64,000 bases of DNA. Source: Nectonema munidae (taxonomy: Eukaryota; Nematomorpha; Nectonematoida; Nectonematidae). Location of the stretch: the NCBI GenBank assembly GCA_030549495.1, contig JAUIRK010000732.1, forward strand, positions 1 to 64,000, in the 5' to 3' direction. The notes beneath the pieces were generated by a model. It worked only from the letters and a program-made list of their open reading frames with translations, did not search any database and had not been told where the DNA came from. A program made the position numbers and the translations under genes. Below, piece after piece: positions 56,118 through 64,000 of the stretch (the stretch's first letter is position 1; every line of letters starts with the position of its first letter).

Positions 56118-56655
56118 TTGCTATAAGTGACACCAATTCTTCTCAAGCTATCTATGATCTTAAGACATCGAGCTATCGTTTTGGAACATTTGCCGAAATA
56201 TTCTGTTATGACTATCGATTTTAAAAAAAGAACTACAAAATATATAATATCTATATACTTAGTACTTAAAATTGTTCCTACAAAGTATAGGAAATAGTAT
56301 ATTCTCTTGTATTTTATCATTAGCACCAAGGGAAGAGAATGCCGCTCACCCTCTTTTCAATGACTACTCAACTAATTAACCCCACAACAAACGCACAATA
56401 ACAAAAAAGGTAAAAAACTTTCAGAATTAACCAAATATATTTTTACATAATTAATGATAATTAAAAAAATGTCTGGATCCAATATATATTACACAAATTT
56501 CAATAACGAAAGTAACATAGACAAAACAAAAAGGAATATATTGTGTTTTTTATTTGCAAAAATTAAGTTTTTACCAAATTAAAAATTAGAATCCAAAAAG
56601 AAAACATTGCATCCTATTTGCGACAGTTTTAATCAGTTAGTTGGATAGTTTAAAT
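56118..56655. repeat. Outer right segment of the inverted duplication (R1)
   Basis: The reverse complement of 945-1,244 with about 250 bp extra in the middle (about 56,216-56,459). The ORF over its left part (56,072-56,329, minus) contains CSKTIARCLKIIDSLRRIGV and no recognisable domain. Confidence 0.75.
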
Positions 56656-57269
56656 TAATATATTTTTATTTATATGTTGTCATAAAATTTGTATTTAGCT
56701 AAAAATTACTTTTATTTCAAGAAAATCTAAATACCTAAATAGCGTTTTCTGCCAGGAGATTTTTCCCTAAGGTTGTTTTTTTCTTAATGGATTTTTCCTA
56801 AGGAGGTATTTATGGGGCCAAAATGTGAAGCAACAGTTTCTTGATAGGCATTTTGTCGATTTGGCATTTCTGCAGTGAACTTCATTTTCATAAAAATAAG
56901 AAAATTTCCTCAGAGAGATATTAACAAAATACAGAAGTAGTCTTGCAGATAATTTGATATATATTTTTGTCTGTGACTTTTCAAAATCATTTTCTTAGGA
57001 AAAAAGTTAAATCGTTTCATTATACAGATTTGCCCGCCTCTTCTTCACAGATTATTATTCGTGGTGGTTATATGGGTCGAAGGAAGGCTTATAATTAGTT
57101 TTGCATTTAAGATTTCAGTGAAAAATATAGGAAAGCTTTTTTGATTAAAGACCTTACTTTAGCATAAAGAAAAGAAATATTTTTGAATGCCAATGTTTTT
57201 ATATTTAAAAAGCTTAGAGAAAATTTAAATTGGCCAAAATTGTGAAACCATAATCAATGAAATAGCTGC

Positions 57270-57275
57270 TTTATT
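57270..57275 (-). promoter_or_regulatory. Polyadenylation signal of receptor 3
   Basis: AATAAA on the minus strand, 38 nt after the stop, in the context shared with the other two copies. Confidence 0.55.
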
Positions 57276-57312
57276 ACACAAATAGTTACAACTTACCAAC
57301 AAAATTTTAAAA

Positions 57313-58422
57313 TCAATAAAGACATTTGATATATTTGACACAGTTGTTAAAGCAATTCTTTAAAGATTTTTCCGTTAACACACGAAAGTTTTGATCAACG
57401 AAAAAGAATATGTAGAATATAAGTGTGTATTGAATCATTTCTATATTATACACAACAAGGAGTAGAAATTTAGGAGCTTCTTGTGTGGATAAACTTCCAA
57501 AATAAGTGTGAAGACTGAATATTGGAAGGATAGTAAGTAAGTAAAAGCCGACAAAAAAAATAATAGATAGGGATTTGGAGTAAGGTTGAATCTTTTGAAT
57601 TGCTTGTGTAAAACGTTTTGTCGTAAAGTTGGTTGATTCGTCTTTTGTTTCAAACGTCGTCCAAACAGTTCCCTCTTTTATTGGCACTTCTTTTGAAGTT
57701 TCGTTTTCAATTCTCGTATTTTGCAACATTTTTTGTGCTCTGCTTTCCCTTTCTCCCCTCACCCTATTCTTCTTTCTAAGAAATTTTAGGATGGAGAAGG
57801 TGAGGACGGACGATGAATAAATCATGAGAAAAGAAGGAATGTAGAATATGATGATTTCGCGAAAGTACGTAAACAGTTTACTAGCAAAATTGACAACCAC
57901 GACACACTGGTATTGACTGGTCTCGCAACTGTTTTTGATTATCTTGTACATGAATAAGAGAGGTAGATTAATGATAAACGATACACTTAATGACATCCAC
58001 AGACCCCTTTTAAACAAGAAACTGTTGAGCCACGCCACTTTCTTCAAGCTAAATTCGCAAAACCTCGAGTAAATGTAAAGAGTGAGGCAGTATCGCGTCT
58101 CGATAAGTAAAACGTTACGCACAATTTCGAAGCAGATGCTGTGCAGTTTTAGCCACCAACAAGAAAATACAAAGGAACTTCCTATTTCATTTGCAAAGTA
58201 GGTGGTTAAGGGCGTGATGACGTAGAGAAGACAAATCAATTCGTTGAAGACCGCAAAAAGGAATAGATACTTGTAAATTTTGTGCTTATCGTATAACTTC
58301 TTCAAGACATGCGCTGAAAACAAATTGCCAAATAAGCCGAACAAGATGGCGATAAGAAGCGAAAACTTTTCATACTTCTCGGAATATTTAAATTTGCAAA
58401 AAAACTCTCTCGAAATATTCAT
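57313..58422 (-). CDS. Rhodopsin-like seven-transmembrane receptor, paralogue 3
   Basis: An uninterrupted 369-codon ORF, longest of the three. Same start (MNISREFFCK), N-glycosylation site and helix layout as the other copies. It has its own replacements in helix 3 (IVRNVLLIETRYCLT) and around helix 7 (STQEAPKFLLLVVYNIEMIQ, FYIFFFVDQNFRVLTEKS). Its C-terminus is longer, NNCVKYIKCLY. The third-loop piece is ESTNFTTKRF. The middle (SLKKVAWLN to ENETS) is nearly the same as in paralogue 2. The upstream leader of units 1 and 2 is deleted, so if expressed it must use a different promoter. Intact. Ligand unknown. Confidence 0.85.
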   Translation of the reverse strand: MNISREFFCKFKYSEKYEKFSLLIAILFGLFGNLFSAHVLKKLYDKHKIYKYLFLFAVFNELICLLYVITPLTTYFANEIGSSFVFSCWWLKLHSICFEIVRNVLLIETRYCLTLYIYSRFCEFSLKKVAWLNSFLFKRGLWMSLSVSFIINLPLLFMYKIIKNSCETSQYQCVVVVNFASKLFTYFREIIIFYIPSFLMIYSSSVLTFSILKFLRKKNRVRGERESRAQKMLQNTRIENETSKEVPIKEGTVWTTFETKDESTNFTTKRFTQAIQKIQPYSKSLSIIFFVGFYLLTILPIFSLHTYFGSLSTQEAPKFLLLVVYNIEMIQYTLIFYIFFFVDQNFRVLTEKSLKNCFNNCVKYIKCLY

Positions 58423-58689
58423 TATTAAAATTATTTATATTTAAGACACTTAATTTATATTGATCTATTTAAAACTGCTTTTCTCCCTACCTATTTCTTT
58501 GTTTGCTGAAATCGATAAAAAGTTTATTTCATGACTTTTCTATATATTTCTACTACTCCATTCTTTGTTTGGGAAATTGATTTTCGAAATACAAAAGATT
58601 CTAAATAAGTGTAGAAGATTCCAAATTTTTAGATCATGATTATTCTTAAACATCCAAAGGAGTCTTTTTCTTTTGATGAGAAAGCACTC

Positions 58690-58848
58690 TCAGTCTTTCT
58701 GCAGAGTCTGCAGAGTTGAAGATAGAAAAGAATCATACAACGTATACTTGTTCACGAAATCTTCGTTAAATGAAGTCCCATCAGCCACGCCTAGCGCATT
58801 CGACTCGCCACTGGAAATGACGATGGGCACGGATAGTATGCCAACAGA
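58690..58848 (-). other. ORF A, unit 3 copy
   Basis: An open stretch of 52 codons carrying VPIVISSGESNALGVADG, TSFNEDFVNKYTLYDSFLSS and a short tail. It aligns without gaps to 23,698-23,847. It lies about 270 bp upstream of the receptor 3 ATG on the same strand. Possible exon, function unknown. Confidence 0.35.
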
Positions 58849-58870
58849 CTATCAATTACTAATACTCCTT

Positions 58871-59155
58871 CGTTGGCAAAGCCCCTTGAGTTTAATAAAC
58901 CAAAAATGAAGACATCGTGTTCTTATCCGTCTTTCTTGAGTAGTATTAAGTAGGTTTTAAGATTTCATTAATATCAACATGTCATTCATGCATCTCAACG
59001 TCTTCAAGCTGACGACTAGAAATATTGGGTCACCTTCGTTACCCTAATTAAGAGATTATGAAATTATACTCGGTTACTTCATGTAAGGAAAAAGAAGAAT
59101 AAATAATATTTTGCAATTTTATAAATCAAATCTTCAAATGTTACTTATTTTAGTC
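58871..59155. other. Spacer
   Basis: No feature is recognised. Confidence 0.3.
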
Positions 59156-59645
59156 AGGCGGTTCTTAACCATGGTTAATTTTGGTCCCCTGGCTATTTTT
59201 TGGGTCGCCAAGGGCCAAGGAGAAAAACGGGAAGATAAAAAAATCTTGAAATAACAAAAATAAAACTTAATTATGCGAGTAGAAATGAATACGGTCAGAA
59301 ATCCATTTGATGTGTAAATTGAAGATCTATCTCAGGAAATTTCTGTTATCTACCAATTAGAAGAGCAACTAATTGAAATAAAAATGACAAAGCCCTTGAA
59401 TGTGATTTTAAAACAGAAACTTTGAGTGCTTTCTGGACATAAAGAAAAAGAAGTGGAGGGGTTTTTAAAGCACTGACCTTCTTCCTTTCCCTACAACGTA
59501 TTTGTGTTAGACTGTTTTTTCAACTCTTATGGCTGTTAAAAATAAATATCGAAATCGTTTATCACCGGAACACGACATGCGATGTTGTCTGTCAACAATG
59601 AAACCCCGTTTTGAAGAGCTTTCAAGAATACTTTAAACGCAACGT
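59156..59645 (+). pseudogene. hAT (SCAND3/ZBED-like) element, internally deleted
   Basis: The sequence CAGGCGGTTCTTAACCATGG at 59,156 is a hAT-type 5' end. About 130 bp later the plus strand reads NPFDV, DLSQEISVIYQLEEQLIEIK, then across frames FPTTYLC.TVFSTLMAVKNK and RNRLSPEHDMRCCLSTMKPR then FEELS (to about 59,635). This is the C-terminal end of SCAND3/ZBED5-like hAT transposases (YLCExxFSxLxxxKxKxRNRL). The DNA-binding and catalytic regions are missing and frames shift at least twice. Confidence 0.65.
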
Positions 59646-60717
59646 TCTCATTATTTGTAACTTCTTTGTCAAATTAAAACATTGAGATAAATAACATGTT
59701 TCTTTTGTAAACAAAAAAAAAACATTTTGATTTCTTAAACAAGTTAGATAAATTTGTTTTTTATATCATTATAATTTGTTTTTTATGTGTCATTCATTTA
59801 ATATGTAAGGCTGTTAACGATTAATTTATTTTAAATACTTAACTTTTTTTATATTAACGATTAATTAATAGTTAATTTCGATTAAATCAAAACATCAGTT
59901 TATAACATTTGCTAACAAATTTATTCAACATATTTTTCATTTGAATTTAAATTTAAGAAGTGTAATACGCGTTTTCTCTTTCAAATATCGTCAGATAACC
60001 AGCTATGTAGACACACAAGCATATTAACAGTGTTTGGTTCAAGTGATGACGCGTTTTGTTAACAATGTACCAGCAGAGCTAAATAATCGTTCAAACGGAA
60101 CTGAAGTAGCAGGTATGCAAAGTACAGTTTTAGCAAATAATGCCAATTTTGGATATCAATATTCATTAAGTTTCCACCAGTGTAGTGGATCAACTGATTC
60201 CGTACCTTTTTTCTCCATTTTATATAGTTGCACTTCAGGAACGCACATTTAGCTTTTAATCTATTTTTGAATGATGCTGAGTAAAATGAAATAATGCGAT
60301 CTTAATTTTCTGTTTTATTTTTGTTTGCACAATTATAACTTCATTTTATACCCTTGCCCCTGAATCAATCACAATTTTTCATATAAACATCGCAGGGTGT
60401 CTAGTAGACTCATTGCCTTTAGACTACATTCACTCATATAAAACTATCCAACCTTCAGTTATTTGTTTTCTCTATGAATCAAATATCCTTTCGCCAATTC
60501 CTGTAATGTGCCTGGTAGACTACTTCATTTTTCAAATGAAAAGCTTATTCCACCCCCTAACAATTTTGGATTTTTTTAAACTAGTGTATATTCGATATGC
60601 AAACTGAATTAAAATATTTTCGCTGGAAGTGTAGTATTTAAATTCACCAATTTTGTAAAAAAAATATAAAGTAGTCTTATAAATTTAGGACTTTAGGTAT
60701 GCGCTGAATACACTATT
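59646..60717. other. Unassigned stretch
   Basis: The open frames at 60,034-60,252 (containing VPAELNNRSNGTEVAG) and 60,413-60,607 have no domain that I can name. The former has coding character and may be transposon-derived. Confidence 0.3.
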
Positions 60718-61056
60718 TTAGGGGATTGCTTGAATATTTGGTCTCCCGTGGTATTTCCAGACCACTAATTTTGAAAATTGCAACAAAAAAATTTCGCCCC
60801 CCAATAATTTTGAGGATGTGCGCCCCTGTTGCACTTCATCAAAAACATTTTCGGCATCTTCTTGTGAGTCTGAGTCAGTCTGCATCAACTTGAAATGCTT
60901 TTCACTTGTTTCGCATGTAGTGTCATTGACACTATTAGAATTATTATGTGTGTTTGTCTTCAGACAATCTTTTTTTGCTAATTGTTGTTTATAAGAGACC
61001 AAGTTTGTTCTTTGGCCATTTGATTTTTTCAAAATCAAAACTATTTTACTCGTCAA
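60718..61056 (-). pseudogene. Unrecognised 112-aa ORF joined to a hAT-like end
   Basis: On the minus strand a polar, Ser/Asn/Asp-rich sequence (MTSKIVLILKKSNGQR ... DSDSQEDAENVFDEVQQ) runs straight into CAGGGGCGCACATCCTCAAA followed by TTATTGGGGGGCG (60,790-60,830). That sequence is a hAT-type terminal repeat. The last 30 codons are therefore transposon sequence. The upstream part is unassigned. Confidence 0.3.
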
Positions 61057-61780
61057 GTTTCCTCTTCTATAGTAACATTTTCGGAATCACAGTTTCCATT
61101 TTGTTCTACAACTAATCTTTGTTTTTTTCGGCTCAGGTAGGATTTACTTCGGAGTATCTGTCCTTTCACTAAAAAATTTTCCAGCGTTTGTAGATTTTGT
61201 CGACTGTTTAATATTTTTTAAAATGAGTAATCACATTGTCATTGAAGATATTTACTGTTCTGTTTGTAGTTGGGTGATACTTTTCTACAAAGTTTTGCAG
61301 CTCTGGGAAAAACTCTAAAGAACGTTTAAATTTAATGTTAGCATGCTCAGCAGAAGAAGAAAATGTAAACCTTTGGTAATTGGAAAATCCAAAAACCCTT
61401 GTTGACTTTATTATATAGATGCAACAGTAACGTTTGGATGAGTAGTGCCATTTTAATTAAAGGAAAGATTTAATAACAAAATGAGAATAGAAAAAAGAAA
61501 AATATTGCTTTTATTTGATAATAATTGAGCACCTCATCCTCCATTTGAGGTTTTAAGTGCAAAACTTGTTTTTACAGCCAAATACAAAATATATTTTACA
61601 GAAAAAAACTGCTTCGTCATTTACATATGAAAGATGGCGATGATATTCCAGATCTTTCAAAAAAATTCTATTTTTGATAGCATTCAATTGATTATTTCAT
61701 CCTGGAAATCAATTTCGCCTGAAACAATTAAAATGTGTTTTATTAAATGAGGGTTCAATGAAAATTAAACGAAAAAGTCA
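61057..61780. other. Unassigned stretch with coding character on the minus strand
   Basis: About 61,225-61,370, read on the minus strand, gives SSSAEHANIKFKRSLEFFPE and LQNFVEKYHPTTNRTVNIFN, then breaks. It reads like decayed protein-coding DNA. I cannot name the family. Confidence 0.25.
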
Positions 61781-61784
61781 TAAA

Positions 61785-62272
61785 CGAGAATGAAAGTGAA
61801 TTTATACAAAATTTTGATAACATAGATGATTTGTTAATGGGAGAGACTTCCTGGGATGATTATGTTGGATGTGATGATAACATTGAAACTTGTAATAGTA
61901 CAATAAATGTTACAGCAGAGACAAAAGAAAAAGATTCACAAAATCAAGATCAAGAAAGAAGTTGTCAAAGTTACTTTAGAAGATGCTTTGATTCTCTTGA
62001 GTTCTTAAAAATGTTGTTCTTGAAAATAACCCCTCTGATTTGTTCAGTATTAACAAAGGCAAAGAATTGATTGAAAAGAAAAAATTAGTTGATTTAAAGC
62101 AAGAGATCGTTTAATTTTTAAGGTTGAATTCTCCGTTCAAAACTTTTAATGTTATTTTTTTGTTTTTTTTGTAAAGTTTGAATAGATTTTTATTTTGACT
62201 TACGACCATTTGTCACTTACGACGAAAATAAATTGGCCATTGACTTGGTCGTAAGTCTCAAGTTCTACAGAC
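61785..62272 (+). pseudogene. Tigger-like C-terminal remnant with 3' terminal repeat
   Basis: The plus-strand frame LLMGETSWDDYVGCDDNIET, then FRRCFDSLEFLK, then across a frame change FSINKGKELIEKKKLVDLKQ has the acidic tail and final amphipathic segment of Tigger transposases. It is followed by ACTTACGACCATTTG and GGTCGTAAGTCTCAAGTTCT (62,198-62,265), a Tigger-type terminal sequence (in reverse, AGAACTTGAGACTTACGACC). The catalytic part and the 5' end are missing. Confidence 0.5.
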
Positions 62273-62895
62273 TTCAAAATATAATCTAATTTCACACTTT
62301 TTGGCTTAATTTATTTAAAACGAACTTTTGATGATCAATCAACCCAAAATATCCTTTTATAGGTAACATAACACCAAATCTTTATTTCATCATGAGGGTA
62401 TTTTTGTCAATATATACTACACAGGTAAAATGAATGCTGCATTTCAATGTAGTTAGAATGATTATATGTATATGTAGATGATTCAATGTATGTGGTTAAT
62501 TCGACACTGTCTTTTATATATTTAAGCCCAATCGATAAAATAATTTTCTTTCTTGAAATAACAATGATTTTATCCATCTCATAAATAGTGATGGGACCAA
62601 ATTTCTAGTCAAAGCAACCCAAGAACGATTTCATGTTCAATAAAGCAACTTTATGAATAAATGTAAAAAACTTAGGAAGAGCAATACAATTTTACAAAAA
62701 CGACATCGTGGAAAATATAATTGTGTGCCATACACTTTCGCTATCAACTTGAAGTTTGTACTTCATTTCTCCTATACTTAATATGGTATCTAATTTTACT
62801 CTTTATTCTAAACTGGTACTTCTTCCATTAGAAATTCATTTTGTGCAATCTATGTTTGAAAAAATCTTTTTCAGAGAGCTCAGAATTTAAACGTT
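62273..62895. other. AT-rich spacer
   Basis: No feature is recognised. Confidence 0.3.
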
Positions 62896-63172
62896 TTTAG
62901 AGCAGTGCACGCACTAAGCAAAAATGGGGGGGCTCCATTGGGGCGCTAATTTTGAACTATCAGATTAATCTGTTTCAAGGCGAAAAGAAAACATATGATG
63001 TATTTGTCGAGCCATATCTATACACACATTTTTATGAAAGAAATGATCATGAATGCTAGATGTTTGTCATATTTTTTTAGGGTAATAAAAAATTTTTTAG
63101 GGGAGCTTGAGAAATAGTTGGGGGAGGGGGGCTTATGTCCTAAAACTTAATAAGTAGCGCGGGCTCTGTTTT
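62896..63172. mobile_element. hAT-like MITE candidate
   Basis: The left end AGAGCAGTGCACGCACTAAG followed by a G-run pairs loosely with the right end, AGAGCCCGCGCTACTTATTA in reverse complement, next to a C-run. The terminal GGGGGG/CCCCCC style is that of ZMYM-like hAT elements. The match is imperfect and no target duplication is clear. Confidence 0.4.
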
Positions 63173-64000
63173 TGAGCTTCTCCTTTGTTGATCTTGGGTT
63201 TTTTTATCAATATCATGTATTGCATTATCAGGTGATATGAACAGATGTCATTCTGGATATTTGCCAACCAATCCTTCGAATTTTGTGTTCTTCATGAAAT
63301 CATTCATAATCCTCCTTTTTAAATTACAAAAAGTTTTCCACCTTTATCATCTTAACCCTATTAGTGTTGGGCTAAATTTGTCCGCTAAAGTATAATATAG
63401 CACGCGTAAAGTCCCCGTGCTTTTTCTCAGATACTAATAAGTTTTTATAAATATTTCAACTATGTTGAATTCAGTGATGTCCATTTTTTATCAAAATTGT
63501 CAAAAAATTGATTTATATATGACGCTGATGTCAAAATTAAAATTTTTATTTAAATACTTATAAAAAGTTTTTTACACATATATATCATTTTAAAGTATGT
63601 CTAATTTACTGGTAATGCTCATTTTTTTCAAACGATTTCAAAAAAATCGATTAAACCTGTCAAATATATAATCTTGAAAATAAATTCTATTTGCAGTATT
63701 TCTTTGATATTTTATTTAATAAACAAACTTCTGGTGTATAATTCATTTGTCAGTAAATTAGGTATCTCGATGGGACCTCCATCATTTTGGATACAAATTC
63801 TTTATGGGCTGGTAGTCTCTTCATCATTTCTTCATATAGTATGAAATTTTGCTATTCATTCTATGATGATCTTCCTTGGTAGCTCTTCTTTCATCAGAAA
63901 TATATTTTATGTTATCTGTGTTCGAAAAAACTTTTTTAACCTTCGCAAGACAGAATTGGGAGTTTTACTCCAATACATTTTTGAATTGCAGATTTAGCCT
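63173..64000. other. Spacer with a possible piggyBac-like end
   Basis: TTAA followed by CCCTATTAGTGTTGGGC at 63,353 is the style of a piggyBac terminus. No partner or transposase is in the window. The rest is AT-rich and unassigned. Confidence 0.35.

Larger units (their letters stand above)
56675..58870 (-). repeat. Receptor unit 3
   Basis: The third copy of the receptor unit, in the same orientation as unit 2, directly right of R1. It keeps ORF A upstream but lacks ORF B and most of the leader. The receptor ATG is only about 60 bp from the segment TTTGCTGAAATCGATAAAAA, which in unit 2 lies about 680 bp upstream of the ATG. Confidence 0.85.

Overview
This is an AT-rich animal (metazoan) window with no bacterial features, made mostly of broken transposable elements. 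Fragments of at least ten transposon families can be recognised: hAT of several kinds, piggyBac, pogo/Tigger, Mutator-like, IS630/Tc1-like, LINE, Penelope-like and gypsy. One arthropod-style BTB start (MASDEYSLKW...) and CGGBP1-like hAT coding fragments hint at an arthropod, perhaps a copepod. That placement is an inference and is weak. I recognised no tRNA, rRNA, CRISPR array or conserved housekeeping gene.

The only convincing host genes are three paralogous, intronless, full-length seven-transmembrane receptor ORFs (365, 362 and 369 codons). They lie at 24,677-25,774 (+), 41,359-42,447 (-) and 57,313-58,422 (-). Each sits in a duplicated unit of about 2.2-2.5 kb with shared flanks, a shared polyadenylation signal about 40 nt after the stop and, in some copies, two small upstream ORFs. 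By eye the proteins are roughly 92% identical. The third intracellular loop is the most variable part, and the copies look like patchworks of one another.

At the large scale the window is an interrupted inverted duplication centred near 33 kb. Segments 945-1,244, 11,659-15,531 plus 20,736-20,935, and receptor unit 1 (23,690-26,125) recur in reverse order and orientation at 56,118-56,655, 49,361-53,432 and 40,725-43,175. A third receptor unit lies just outside at 56,675-58,870. The long arms are about 98% identical in the stretches I compared, whereas receptor units 1 and 2 differ more. The left arm is split by a gypsy-type LTR element (15,532-20,735), which itself carries a nested LINE (15,586-17,623). 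The right arm keeps the empty site at about 49,571-49,575.

Region by region. 0-11.7 kb: hAT tail, Penelope-like element, Mutator-like transposase with four tiny predicted introns, IS630/Tc1-like remnant and two hAT transposases. 11.7-20.9 kb: left arm with nested retroelements. 21-23.7 kb: MITEs and a LINE fragment. 23.7-26.1 kb: receptor unit 1. 26.5-30.2 kb: CGGBP1-like hAT with a nested foldback element, then a LINE. 30.2-40.7 kb: hAT MITEs, piggyBac, hAT tail and a Tigger with tandem-repeat ends. 40.7-43.2 kb: receptor unit 2. 43.7-48.8 kb: Tigger holding another TIR element. 49.4-53.4 kb: right arm. 54-56 kb: LINE and Mutator-like remnants. 56.1-58.9 kb: inverted segment and receptor unit 3. 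59-64 kb: hAT, Tigger and piggyBac-like scraps.
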